Positions 1 through 10,726 of a DNA stretch of 64,000 bases are shown here, piece after piece (positions within the stretch are counted from its first letter, which is position 1; every line of letters begins with the position of its first letter). This DNA is from Zarea fungicola (Eukaryota; Ascomycota; Sordariomycetes; Hypocreales; Cordycipitaceae), in assembly GCA_900169235.1 (NCBI GenBank), contig FWCC01000151.1, positions 62,001 to 126,000 on the forward strand, written 5' to 3'. The notes under the pieces were generated by a model. The model made no database searches. It was not told the DNA's origin and saw nothing but the letters and a program-made list of their open reading frames with translations. The translations under genes were made by a program, and so were the position numbers.

Positions 1-2279
1 AGGCCCTTACCCTCCACTAGTTATGTCAAATGGCCCCAAAGAGACTTTTTGGCATGTCTCGGTGTTCAAACCCCAGAAGGCTGCGGTGGCCAGTTCCAGG
101 CACAGCGGGTGTCATGAGACACAGGGACCTGCGTTTGTCCATTCTATTTTCTCTTTACTCCAGCCATCTGCCGGAGGATGAGCTTCCTTGTCGACGAGCA
201 AAGACAGAAAGAGTTCGTATGGGCGTGAGTGGTTGTTAATTAGCCTCCAAAGGGCTCCGTATTCTGCCGTTCATTGTCGGGAGCATGGGGGTGCCCTTGG
301 GTTGCAAATTTGCCCATGTCCCACGTCTCCCGAACCCTTGCACAAAGCTCTCTGTCGTCGGCAATGGGGCTTTCTTTCTCAGACAAAAAAATAATAATAC
401 ACAAGTGAAAGCCCCCCCCCCGTTCCGTGACGTCCGTCGCCACTCGCCACCACCGGGGACCTTACTCACATTCCAAAATTGACCGGTTCTGCCTGCGTTA
501 TTGTGCGACGCTTGTACCAGCGGTGCCTCCGCCCGTCGTGCCAAGGTGCAACCGTTGAAGGGGAGGTGGGTGTGGGAGGTGGACAAGGTTTATTAAGCTA
601 CCTAGCTTCACATTTGCTTCATCATTTTGCAGTGTCTTGTGCTCTGGTGTTGTAGTAGCTACTGATGTCAAGAGATTATTAGTCTTTTTTTTTTTTTTNN
701 TTTTTTTTTTTTTTTTTTCGGCAGCAAAGTGGATGAAAACCTGCCAGCATGAGTGGGCATGTATTGGATACTGCACTTCTTTTTTTCTCGTTTCTCTCTC
801 CCCCCGACAAGAGACATGCATTGCGTTCGAAATTTGCACCCGCCCTCGTTGACTTTCTGTCCCTCGGTACTCGGATGCATGCGCACTAAGAAAATGGTGC
901 TTGTCTACATTGCTGCACACCACCACCACTGACGGAGGGTGGGGATATTACTATGATGAGGATGGCGTGAGATGGGCTACTAGCTGCAAGAGGAATTGCT
1001 TGGGTTGCTAGTTAGTTAGTTGCTAGTTAGCTTTCTAGTTGGCGGGCAATTGATTGATCCAAGCTATCCCCCTGTCTGGCGCCTCCCGGGTCCCGTTCAA
1101 TCCACCGAATCGCGGCGCGCGCCCACTCTCAGTCACCAAGCCGGGTTCTCGCTCACACTTACTCCGTGCTGTTGACTGGTCGGACTTGACTGTGGGCTCT
1201 TGGAGGCAGACAGCAGCGCCGATGATGGCAGGATGCTGTCCGCCTCACTCCCTTGACCACCCGATGCTTGACAGTGCCAATGCCTTAGCTTGGTTAGGGC
1301 CTGTCGAGCTGTGGTGAGCTGGGTGTATGTGCGAGGTTTTGTCGAGCGACCCTGGTCACCACTATTACCTGACAGCCACGCCACCTCCCCACCCCCCTCA
1401 ACGGATGAATCTCATGCCGCCAATTCCACAGCCATTGGCAAGCACAGTGAATGCGGGCTCTGGACGGTACCTTGGTGTGGTTACAGCTGCCTATCTGCCA
1501 GTCATATGTGTGTTCAACTCTTGAAGTGAGCCAGCAGTTGAGCGACCTTGCAGAAGTGGACCGCACGCCAGAGACAGGTCTTATTCTATAGGCACACAAG
1601 AGGCTTTTTGGACTCCCCTAGCAAATGGTATATAATAAGACCAAAAGGGCCGCTCACGTTTCACTTGCTGTCGCCACGAACAATTTCATTTTAAAAGACC
1701 TCTGCTATTTCGTCTGAAGTTGACAAGCACACAAACTCTACTCCTTGGTAATAACGAATACTTACAAAAGGGAACTGCTTTATGATTAGCAAAAGCCCGT
1801 GCTCAAACAAGAAGGTCTTATCGCCGGGCCGGCCCTGCTCTATCCACCCTTTTTTTGATTACCAGCAGCTCCGCTGGCTTGACTGGAGTCTTGATTGTGC
1901 CAGTCCTCACTTCCAGTTATTACTAGGAGAACCCTCGACAAGGCGACATCTATCTGACGGCGTAGCGGAACGGATCCCGCAGTTGTCTGCAAGCCGCGGC
2001 CGAAATAAACGAAATAACCGTTGTGGCCCCCTCACTACTAAAAGTACCAGTCAGCCACTCTCCATCTAGCTCTTTTATGTTTAACGGCTAGCTTGCCTGC
2101 CCGTCTGCCACCTTTTCCTCAGCTTGCCGCACCCCAACTGTCATCCTCCCGATTACAACGGCACGTTTACTCTCTCTTCATAAAGCGCAAGTTATCACTG
2201 TGCAAAGCACTCGTTGACTCAAAACTACTTGCATTCTTCAACCTATACAACACTATACAACACTATACAACACTATACA
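1..2279. other. Intergenic, no supported gene
   Basis: No open frame here shows a recognisable domain or a convincing splice chain on either strand. The stretch holds a poly-T run with two unresolved N bases near 690-718, a TAGTTAGT-rich patch near 1008-1040, and at its right end a 10-bp tandem repeat that runs into the next start codon (listed separately). The last few hundred bases are presumably the promoter and leader of the 2EXR gene. Confidence 0.6.
699..700. other. Two unresolved bases in poly-T
   Basis: Two N characters interrupt a long T run (about 685-718). They most likely reflect length uncertainty of the homopolymer in a draft assembly rather than a gap of biological meaning. 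Confidence 0.9.
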
Positions 2280-2280
2280 A
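2241..2280 (+). repeat. 10-bp tandem repeat abutting a start codon
   Basis: About four copies of a CACTATACAA-type unit lie head to tail and the last base of the array is the A of the downstream ATG. The first copy differs at its first bases. The array therefore forms the immediate 5' leader of the 2EXR gene. Copy number could affect start-codon context, but that is inference. Confidence 0.85.
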
Positions 2281-3122
2281 TGGATTTAGACCAGCCAGAG
2301 AGGCCGTCTTTTGTAAGTGTCACAGCCCCCCTCCCCGCAACGATGGGTGACGAATTCCCTCCCGTGCCGCGATGTGTAGATGAGATGCCGAGCTGCGCCA
2401 GTTCTACTAACACCGTTTTCTTTTTTATATAGTCTCTATTTTCGAAACTACCCCCCGAGCTGCGTCTGCGGATATGGAAGCACAGCCTCCCACGTACTCG
2501 AATCGTCCCCGTCCGCTGCGGTCAAGACTCGCTGTCGTCGTCCCTCGTCGCGGCCACCACCACGGGCTGCACGACGACCACGCCAAGCCCCGCCAACTTG
2601 CACATCTGCGCCGAGTCGCGCGCCGAGGCGGCCAAGAGCTACAGGCGATGCTTTGGCTTCGCACGGCAGCCAGGGCGCATGTACTTTGACCCGGACCGGG
2701 ACGTGCTGTACTTTGGCCCGCGACAGGGCTACATGGCGGCGGACGCGCAGCTGCGGACGTTTCTGACGCTGTGCGAGCCCTCGGAGCTGGCTGCGGTGCG
2801 GCGCATCGCGGTGAGCGACGCGCTCTTCTGGATCGACGACAGGTACCGCTCCATGACGGCGGCGAGCCTGACGATGGACGTGCTGCGGCTCACCCACCAG
2901 TACCTGCCCAACCTGGAGGAGCTGATTTTCGTGCCACGCGAGGAGGACGAGGCCGCGGGGGGAGGAGGAGGAGGAGGAGGCGATGTAACCCTCACGCTGG
3001 AGCGCATCCGGGCGCAGGTGTTGGCTGCCATGAGCACCGTGTCGCAGCAGGTGGCCACCCCGAGGACTTTGCCGGCGTGGTATGTCATGACGCTGGACGC
3101 CCTCTATAATGCCGCGGGTTGA
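2280..3122 (+). CDS. 2EXR-domain protein
   Basis: Two exons, 2280-2312 and 2433-3122, with a 120-nt intron (GTAAGT donor, CTAAC branch near 2407, ATATAG acceptor) give a 240-residue protein. Right after the intron it reads LFSKLPPELRLRIWKHSLP, the signature opening of the fungal 2EXR domain, an F-box-like motif common in large ascomycete families of unknown function. Further on, a conserved-looking HICAESRAEAAKSY segment and a second block near LYFGPR fit the family pattern. A poly-glycine run lies near residue 185. No catalytic motif or signal peptide is seen. The start is set by the short first exon MDLDQPERPSF; without it the domain lacks a methionine. By analogy 2EXR proteins may bind other proteins, but no partner is implied here. 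Confidence 0.82.
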
Positions 3123-4362
3123 CTTTTTCACTATTATTATTACCGCGGCACTTGCGACGAGAAAAAGCTGAGGTTTCAGCCCAGCGCTCAATTTGAGCCG
3201 GCGTCTACTTACACCCCTTGATGAGATATCAGCTTACCCGGCTTTTTACTTTATTTTATTTTTTCGGACTGCAGTGTGCTTCTCCGAAAATAGAATAAAG
3301 CAAAAAAGAATCAGCTTTGGGTAGGCTCCTCTGCGACAAAGGTGGTATTCCTCAATGTGACCCTATCCAGGGTTCTGTCAGACAGAGCATGCATGCTTGT
3401 ATGCTTGTGTACGCCAGGGCTCGAGGCTGTGAAACAGGATGGGCGCTCGATGCTACTCTCCTGCCGTGTCTCTCCCCATCTCTGCCGCGCAAGAAAAGAC
3501 AGGGAGGGAGCTGTGTCACAAATGTACAAGGAAACAAAGGCATGCCGGCTGCCTGCTCTGCTGTGCTGTGCTGGTGTGGTTTGTTAGTGTCTGTCTCTTG
3601 TGTGTGGCATTGACCATGAAAATTAAGACAAGCGCTAGCGAACTGACTGGCACGGTTCCCCCGCCGCGCTGCGGCCATCGCATCAAACTCCCTGGAAGAA
3701 AGAAGCACAATTTCTTCACAATAAAGATTCCACACGATTCAATTTCGACCAGCTTTTATTTTTTTCTATTTTTATTATTTTTTTCCCCTCCCGTGCAAAT
3801 TTTATGCAATGGCGGTTTGACACAGGGTCGAGATGCGGCGCGACTGCTGGACTAACCGCAAAGGTAGCTGGTAAGTCGTGCTGATATCAGCACTCATGCA
3901 GGTGTTGATGAAACGCCAAAAATACAGCAATAAAAAAACGCCATGCGACGGCCGGTGCGACGGCCGCTATCATGGTTGACATTTGCAGCGCTAATGTCGG
4001 ACAAGAATTCAAGAGGTTTCTTCATGGCATGTCCATGGGATGGGGCGTTATATTGCATAGCCTTTATGTTGAATCAACAGGGCTAGTAAATAGGCTTACA
4101 GGCCAATGTACCATTGTGTACCATTGTGTACCTTTTAGTGTATAGTAAATGTATAATTTGATACTTTTTATTTTATTTTATTTCATCTTTATAACGCTTG
4201 CGCTCTCTGGCCTCAATGGCTCTATGGCATTGTATGCAAATCTGTACTCGTATAATGTCTCTATATCCAACGCCAGGTTAAACAAAAACAAATGCATCGG
4301 CAGTAAGGTCCTGCTGTTATATACTCCCAGGCCACTAGGTACCTTGACAGGCCATGTTCCGT
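3123..4362. other. Convergent intergenic region
   Basis: This lies between the 3' ends of the 2EXR gene and the LCAT-like gene. Frames on both strands are short and lack domains. It is AT-rich with poly-T tracts (near 3240-3265 and 3750-3785), consistent with 3' untranslated regions. A CGACGGCCG-rich patch lies near 3947-3968. No RNA gene is seen. Confidence 0.6.
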
Positions 4363-6813
4363 CTAGTCCTTACACCCAATCCCCTTTCGACGACCCCGGA
4401 CAAGCGCACTCAGAGCCCGACTCAGCGCCGGCATGTCGCCCAGCAGCGTAATGTGGCCGCGCTCCGTGCTCACCCGGCCACCGCGCACAATCGAGTAGCC
4501 GGGAGGCAGCATGGCCTCCTTGGCCAGCACCACGCCGTCGCCCGAGCGGAACACGAGGTCGTCGTACGCGTCCGCGCACAGGATGCCCTCGCGCCCGTTG
4601 ACCCCCGCCGCGCACACGGTGGGAATGGTCTTGCCGTACACGACGGCCAGCGGCGGGTAGGCGTTGGCGTCCTGGTGATCCGCGCGGTGCCTCGACTCGG
4701 CCCGGAAGGCGCGTATATCGGCCAGCGTCCGCTTGAGGTATGCGTAGTTGCGCCGCCGCTCCGTGTCGGCGGAGGCGAGCCACGCTTCTTCCGTGAGCGC
4801 CAGCGTCGATTCCACCACGTCAGAGGACTTGCCAGGAGCAGGAGTAGCAGTTGGAGGAGTTCGTTGCGTATCGACCAGCGTCGTCTTTGGATGATGCGCC
4901 ATGGACGGCGCAATGGGATCGTGTTCATGGACGACTTCCCGTTTCGTACCGTTGCTCTCACTGCGCGGACGCAAAAACCCATGCGGGAGAAACGAGGACA
5001 AGGACGATGAATTGGGCGACTTATTCAGCGCCGGGAGCGGCGCCTCCAGGCACGGGCTCAGACGCCAGCGCACCCAGCTCATCGGGTCCAGGAAATCCAC
5101 CAGATACGGCTCCCCCGACACCTTGTCCACAAAGCAGAAGCCGTCCTCGGGCAGGAGCGCAAAGCTCGTGCGGATGGAAAAGTTGACGCGCGCCGTCAGC
5201 AGCTTCTCGTTGAACAAAACCGCGTCGCCGTTGCGCAGCGGGCCGAGAATGTTCATGCACTGCTGCGGCGCGCCCGCGTACAGCACGCCCGAAAACAGCT
5301 CCGGCCGCTGGTTGACCGCGTGCCGCGTAATCAGACCTCCTAGGCTGTGCGCGATGACGAGCGCCCCGCGCGATTCGGGCGGCGCCACGCCGGGCTGGTT
5401 CGACGGAAGTGTCGCCAGGAACTCCTGGAGCGTCTTGGACAGGCGGCGCGGGCTCAGGCGCCAGTCGTACCCGAAATCCCACACACGTAGACGGCCGGAC
5501 TGCGCGTTGCTGGACGCCTGGAGCTTGCGGAAGAGCTTGCGCGAAATGTCAATCGGACCAATGTTTTTCAGCATCCCCGACGGGATGATGCGCTCCGGCA
5601 TCGTCTCCTCGTCTTCCTCGTCTAAGCCCACTTCCAGGTCGGCCTTGCGCAGGTTGAGGCCGAGCTTGACTGGTGCCCACAGCTGATGATGCGGTGGTTC
5701 GGCCGAGCGCAGCACGGATCCTCTGTATCCGCCGAGAACCACCACGTCGCCTGTGAGATCCTGCAGTAACTCGTCGAGATTGTCCGTGAGCTTCATTGTC
5801 TGGCTGCTGGCTGTCCTTGCCGGCGCTGCTGGTGCTGGGTCGGGTATGTTTCGGGACGGCAGGTCTGCGCTCGAGTCGCTGGAGAATATGCCATTGAGCG
5901 AGATTTGTGAGCGCCGTGCCGTCGCTTGCAGCCTGGCCAAGGACGGCATCTTGAAGTTGGGCACGTCGGGAAGGCTGTCTTTAAATGCCAAGAGGCGCAT
6001 GTTGACCATTTCTCGGACATCATGGAACCTGTCATCGTCCCCCAATGAGGACTGCCTTGACAGGCTGTGGTAGAGGATGCTTTCGTCCGACGTGGTTCGA
6101 CGGAGCGAGCCCGGTCCTGGCTGGAGCCGCGACGACTCGGAGCTTCCTGGCGTAACAGTCACCGGCAACGTAGACTGCGCATGCAATCGTTTCGGGACCG
6201 GCGTCGCCGTGCTGGCTTCGGATTTTGAGTTCTTGGTGTGGCTGCCACCGATGCTGATGCTCGGAATCGAATCGGTAAAATTGTTAAAGAAATTGGCGGG
6301 CAGCGATGGTAGCGACGGTAGTGCTCTTTGAAATCGTTTGAGCGCTTCCTGGCCGGCCGATCCGGATCTCTGGTGTCGCGTGGGGCCGAATGCAGAGCCC
6401 AAGACGCCCTTTGTGTGCTGCGATCGCGTATTTTTGGATGCATCTTGCGTCGCCTGCTGCTGTGGCCGCGGCGAAATAGTGGGCGAAGCTTTTTTACTCG
6501 ACTCTTTGGGTGTAGAGGGTCGTTTTGGTGGTGTTGTCATGTCATCGTCGTCATTGGAGTCTTCCGGCACCGTTGCGACGGGTCCGTCAAAGAAGCTCGT
6601 CATGCGCTCCATGGCAGCCGCCTTTTCGAGGGCCGGTGTGTGAATTGATGTGAGGTGACTGGCGGCGCGGCTCATGGCCGGCTGCAGAACGGCCTGGACA
6701 TCGTCCTGATCAGGGTAAAGAGACTGCTCCGCGGCGACCTTTGCCTCGTCGTCTGAAGTGACTTCCTGCAGCGGATGCCGCAGGACTTGCGCCTCGCTCT
6801 TCTGTGCCGCCAT
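4363..6813 (-). CDS. LCAT/PDAT-like alpha/beta-hydrolase
   Basis: A single-exon frame of 816 residues begins at the ATG of MAAQKSEAQ; the frame extends a little further upstream but only from a TTG. The first ~350 residues are low-complexity and rich in Ser, Thr and Pro, so probably disordered and phosphorylated. From about residue 361 (GGYRGSVLRS) the protein resembles the lecithin:cholesterol acyltransferase superfamily, with the nucleophile elbow AHSLGG placing the serine at about residue 490, preceded by WDFGYDWRLS. This family moves acyl chains between lipids or acts as a phospholipase. No signal peptide or obvious transmembrane helix is visible, unlike classical LCAT and yeast Lro1, so a cytosolic lipase is as likely as an acyltransferase. 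The Asp and His of the triad were not assigned. It is divergent to the 8.6-kb gene. Confidence 0.8.
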   Translation of the reverse strand: MAAQKSEAQVLRHPLQEVTSDDEAKVAAEQSLYPDQDDVQAVLQPAMSRAASHLTSIHTPALEKAAAMERMTSFFDGPVATVPEDSNDDDDMTTPPKRPSTPKESSKKASPTISPRPQQQATQDASKNTRSQHTKGVLGSAFGPTRHQRSGSAGQEALKRFQRALPSLPSLPANFFNNFTDSIPSISIGGSHTKNSKSEASTATPVPKRLHAQSTLPVTVTPGSSESSRLQPGPGSLRRTTSDESILYHSLSRQSSLGDDDRFHDVREMVNMRLLAFKDSLPDVPNFKMPSLARLQATARRSQISLNGIFSSDSSADLPSRNIPDPAPAAPARTASSQTMKLTDNLDELLQDLTGDVVVLGGYRGSVLRSAEPPHHQLWAPVKLGLNLRKADLEVGLDEEDEETMPERIIPSGMLKNIGPIDISRKLFRKLQASSNAQSGRLRVWDFGYDWRLSPRRLSKTLQEFLATLPSNQPGVAPPESRGALVIAHSLGGLITRHAVNQRPELFSGVLYAGAPQQCMNILGPLRNGDAVLFNEKLLTARVNFSIRTSFALLPEDGFCFVDKVSGEPYLVDFLDPMSWVRWRLSPCLEAPLPALNKSPNSSSLSSFLPHGFLRPRSESNGTKREVVHEHDPIAPSMAHHPKTTLVDTQRTPPTATPAPGKSSDVVESTLALTEEAWLASADTERRRNYAYLKRTLADIRAFRAESRHRADHQDANAYPPLAVVYGKTIPTVCAAGVNGREGILCADAYDDLVFRSGDGVVLAKEAMLPPGYSIVRGGRVSTERGHITLLGDMPALSRALSALVRGRRKGIGCKD

Positions 6814-8556
6814 TCTCAAAGCTGTTGTCGCATAGATTGAATCATTCAAAAGAAAAAGTGTTAATGTCTAAGATCCGTTGTCTGCTGGCAAGGTAGAATG
6901 AGACAAGTCTGGTGTCCAATCGGTTGACGTAAGGCTGACCACATGTATTTAATCGTGTTGGCCAGCGTTCGATGACGTTTCCTTTTATAATTTTTCCCGC
7001 TCACAATGGCGATCGACTTTCACATGCAACCCAGTTTTAGCGTGCTAATAAATGGTGCCAATGGCAATTTCCGGCGCGAGAGGAGTCGAAGTATAGCGCT
7101 GCTGTTCTTTGAGAGGAAGATGAAGGGAAAGTGAGACAAGGATGGATAAGATGCGAAAGAGAAAGAAGGCTTCGAGTTAAAAGAACTAGTAGGTAACAAA
7201 CGCATTTGTCAATTGCGCGGATGAATCGGATGTTTATTATTAGAGAGGGCTTGCTCGGGCACAAAGCTGAAGGGAGGGGCGCCTCTTGCCCAATCCAGAG
7301 CCGTGCCGTTCCAGTGGGCCGCCACCGACGGAGATAATACACATGGACACCTCGATTAGGTGCCAATCGGCGGATGTAGATGCAAAAGTGAGCAAAAGTC
7401 CGATCAGTATTATGACAGCTGCAGAAGGAATGAATTTCGTTGCAAATTGTTTGACCGCTCAGGCCCAGTACTTGACTTGAATGAGTGCCAATGTCGTTGG
7501 GTTTGGCTGTTCCCATTGCGGATGCGGGGCGGCGACACCGAGTAGCCGGTTTTGGCAGTGGCTGGCCCTTGTTGCATCAAGAAGCCAGTTCGTGTCATTC
7601 GTGCAGTAAGCTGGGACTATCTTTGATTAGTTATCGGCTTGATCTGAAATCAATCTTGGAAGCTGGTCAGTATACAGCAACCATTGCCTGCAATTCATGG
7701 CTATGAGCTGGTAGAGTTCTTTTTTTTCTTTTACTATTTCTTTTACTATTTCTTTTACTCTTTTTTTTTATTTAAAAAAAGAATCTGGATTTATATGATC
7801 GTTGACTTCCGTCAAAGTCATTACCACTTTCCCCAGCATCGTCGCTTTCAAGCCAAGGCTGACAGTGGTCGCCTTGTGGAACAAGATTACAAGTTCCTTT
7901 TTTGGCAAATAAAGAGGATATGGGCTGTGCATGAACAGCCTTCTACTGGTAGTTCATACGCGAACCATAAGCTGGAGCGAGGTTAACGATTCAGATGTCA
8001 TGTTGGTGGTCCCCTGCATTTGTGGGCAATGAGATGCACCAGGCACTTTACAGTCCAGAGATATTGGCCAGGCAGGATGAGCTACCTGAATGAAACCACC
8101 AATAAAAACACTTTGTATAGCATGTTTGGGGCGAAGCTTCGCCCCATTGTCCAACGCCCGTCAGACAGCCCTGCTGGATCCTGTCGGGCGCTACCCTGTC
8201 TGGACAACTTTGCAGTAGAAGCAGCGGGATCGACTGCCGATTTTTTGGTGATAGCGGCACATGTGAACTGAAACAGGATTAGCGCAAGAACCATGTCAGA
8301 CTGCGGCGTCTGTGGACACACTCACTTTGGTATGACGGCATTTGTATTGGCGGACATGGCTGAGCTTCATTCTTGAAGGACGAGTCTGGTCCCAAGATAT
8401 ATAACGGCGTCGTTCTGCCCATTTCTTTTCAACCGCTAACAGATTCCAGTATTTGTTCAAAGCTTGATTGCGCCGTTTTTTCTACGCCATACGTCTAAAT
8501 CTGCCATTGGCAACCAATTACATTCACAATCTCATTTTCGGCATTTACGAAAATCA
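6814..8556. other. Divergent intergenic/promoter region
   Basis: About 1.7 kb separates the LCAT-like gene and the Tubby-like gene, which are transcribed away from each other. No frame carries a recognisable domain. It holds a run of TTTTACTATTTC-like repeats near 7720-7770 and a short inverted pair GCGAAGCTTCGCC near 8131. Core promoters for both neighbours must lie here, but I cannot place them. Confidence 0.55.
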
Positions 8557-8640
8557 CATCTTACACACACGCACATCTTACACACACGCACATCTTACAC
8601 ATACGCACATCTTACACACACGCACATCTTACACACACAA
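8557..8640 (+). repeat. 17-bp tandem repeat, five copies
   Basis: The unit CATCTTACACACACGCA begins at 8557, 8574, 8591, 8608 and 8625, with one base change in the third copy and a truncated last copy. The array ends six bases before the ATG at 8647, so it occupies the end of the gene's 5' leader. On the sense strand it is rich in CA and free of ATG. Confidence 0.95.
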
Positions 8641-8646
8641 GTCACA

Positions 8647-9447
8647 ATGGACAAGCTTCAAAAAGAGCAGGAAGCCTACAGAGAGTCGTCGGGCATGATT
8701 GCCCAGGACGGCCCCCCACAGTACGACACCAACATCAACAGAGCCGATTCAGACGACGCGCCCCCTCCCGGCTACACGCCCGGCCCGTCGCCGTACAGCA
8801 AGGTGCCCATTGCCTGGAACCTCTACTACAAGGCCTGGACGCTGCGGACGTACCTCGTCGGCCCGCACGCCGACGAGACGGCCTTTTCGCTGGAGCTGCA
8901 CACGGGCATCCTCACCTCCCGGCCGTTCCTCATCCTCTTTGACGGGGCCGACACGAAAAAGGCCTCCCGAGTCGCCTGGGCGAACCGCGCGGGCATCATC
9001 AAGGGCCACAGCAACATCACCGTGCCGGGCGGCATCACGGAGAAGCTCACGGCGCACATGACGCACTTTAACTTTTCATTCGACGTGGGCCCCGAGGGAA
9101 ACAAGCACCGCGAGGACTTTGAGTGGCGCTACTCCCACGGCAAGGAGGTGCGCGTGCTGGATCGCTGGGCCATTGGGTGGAAGCTGGTGCGCCTCGGCGG
9201 CGATAGGCAGGGCGCCGGCGGCAACCGATCAGCGCGGTCGCACGGCGAGACGAGCGATGGCTTACCCGTGGTGGCCGTCTTTGCGGACAACACGAAATGG
9301 AGCAAGACCAAGATGGCACGGTTTCACTTTGTGGGCGCGGGGGCGACGGATGAGTTTGGGGAGGCGTGGGCGATGATGGTGACCATGTCAGCACTGCGGA
9401 TCTGGGAGTTGGTGATGCAGGCTAAGAATACGGCGGCGGTAGTATAG
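8647..9447 (+). CDS. Tubby C-terminal-like / LURP1-related protein
   Basis: An intronless frame of 266 residues starts at MDKLQKEQEAY, directly after the tandem repeat. Residues 1-60 are acidic and proline-rich (PPPGYTPGPSPYSK), then a beta-rich region follows with features of the fungal Tubby C-terminal-like/LURP1-related fold (WNLYYKAWTLRTYLVG, a central hydrophilic stretch, and an alternating hydrophobic end AWAMMVTMSALRIWELVMQA as a closing helix). No enzyme motif, signal peptide or membrane span is seen. Proteins of this fold bind phosphoinositides or act as membrane-tethered regulators in other organisms; applying that here is inference. Identification rests on overall pattern rather than a diagnostic motif. 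Confidence 0.65.
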   Translation: MDKLQKEQEAYRESSGMIAQDGPPQYDTNINRADSDDAPPPGYTPGPSPYSKVPIAWNLYYKAWTLRTYLVGPHADETAFSLELHTGILTSRPFLILFDGADTKKASRVAWANRAGIIKGHSNITVPGGITEKLTAHMTHFNFSFDVGPEGNKHREDFEWRYSHGKEVRVLDRWAIGWKLVRLGGDRQGAGGNRSARSHGETSDGLPVVAVFADNTKWSKTKMARFHFVGAGATDEFGEAWAMMVTMSALRIWELVMQAKNTAAVV

Positions 9448-10135
9448 ATGAGATTTTCTTTGCGGTGGGGGGAAGATTGTATTTGCTAGAAATGAGATAC
9501 TCCATACATGTAGAGGGATTAAGTGCCCGCAGCTATTGTTTGATTAATCATCTTTCTTTCTGTTAGTCGAAAAACCGCAGATTATTGTCGTGTGCTGTGC
9601 CACCACTCATCCGTCCTAGCTCCCAACTGGGGTATCCGCCGGACGTCTAAGTATAGAAACAGCTTGCGCGTCTTGTCAATGGAGATACCCAGTCGCATAA
9701 CCAATACAGGTTAGCATTTCTCGTATACGGAGTCTATGCAACGGTTATGGTTGATTTTAAACGTGAAACAGCAAGGCTCATACCTGCCTTGTAACTGTTT
9801 CTGGCCATGGGGCCCTGTTGCTGTCGTAAGCTTTTTCGAAGATTGGAGATGCAAGCTGGGGCTGTTGTCGTTGTGCAGCGGAACATGACTCAAAATGGAC
9901 TATAGGAACAGCTAGTCAAGACGAAAGAGAATGCATTACGGAGGTGTCAAGACATTGCGGGGAAAGCCCAGAGATGAGTTTTCGTTTATAAGAAGGCAAT
10001 TGATGCCCATGAGGGTTGAGTTGAGATGAAAAAATAGTTCACGTTAGCGTCCATTTACAGTCTAGGCTTGTGTCTGCATGCAGCTTGGATACTGAACTCT
10101 CGGTCATTTAATTACGTCTGGATTTGAGTTTCTCG

Positions 10136-10168
<33 letters not shown>

Positions 10169-10232
10169 GATTACAGGCTCCTCGGGGAATTTGGCAATGG
10201 AAAATCTTCCTATTGCAATAAATCATCTCCCC
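9448..10232. other. Intergenic, no supported gene
   Basis: No domain-bearing frame is seen on either strand. A T12/A17 palindromic homopolymer pair lies near 10138-10169 and could fold into a hairpin. The rest looks like the 3' untranslated region of the Tubby-like gene followed by the promoter of the small gene at 10.2 kb. Confidence 0.6.
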
Positions 10233-10726
10233 ATGGCAAGAGAAGCAACAACCTGTGCAGCGACTGCGCCAATACTCTACGACCATGCCGATCCATACTG
10301 CATCCTCGCTAAACCGTATGCCATTTTATACCACTTACCAACGGCCAATTGTCAATGAGATTTCACTAACTGTGAATTAGACATCCTCGCATGGATCAGT
10401 GTTGCTCAGACGTCGCCGGCAGTCCCGCCCAGCTCTATGAAAACTGCTACCCGTGGTGCAGCATCACCAACAAGCCCGACGCCAACAGCACGACGGACGA
10501 CATGATTAGCAGGTTTTTCTTGTGCCTTTCGGACGGTAGCGACAGCAACAATAGCAGCAGCAGCACCAGTCTCGAGGGCATGTCCTGTGCGACGGCAATG
10601 CAGAAGCGTGATGTAAGCAGCGGTGGCGCGTCTGAGCGTGCGTCGGGGATGGGTTGGTCGTTGAGGAGTAAAGCAACGGCGGGCGGATTGGGCGCGTTGA
10701 TGTTGGTTGCATTGCTTTACGGCTGA
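10233..10726 (+). CDS. Small Cys-rich fungal protein, two exons
   Basis: Exons 10233-10315 and 10381-10726 flank a 65-nt intron (GTATGC donor, CTAAC branch, ATTAG acceptor) and close in frame to a 142-residue protein. The join creates a cysteine-spaced stretch PYCILAKPHPRMDQCC, followed by YENCYPWC, FFLCL and MSCATAMQ. That spacing recalls a widespread family of small ascomycete cysteine proteins usually annotated hypothetical. The C-terminus ends in a short hydrophobic stretch (GGLGALMLVALLYG) after a Ser/Asn-rich linker, which would suit a GPI-anchor signal. However, I see no clear N-terminal signal peptide in MAREATTCAATAP. Either a further upstream exon is missing or the protein is not secreted. 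Function unknown. Confidence 0.55.

Noticed and set aside
2448..3191. 247-residue minus-strand frame over the 2EXR gene
   Set aside because: Antisense of the exon that carries the 2EXR domain; no recognisable feature.
10138..10169. T-run/A-run pair as a terminator
   Set aside because: Rho-independent-type terminators are a bacterial concept; in a fungal nuclear genome this is just low-complexity sequence.
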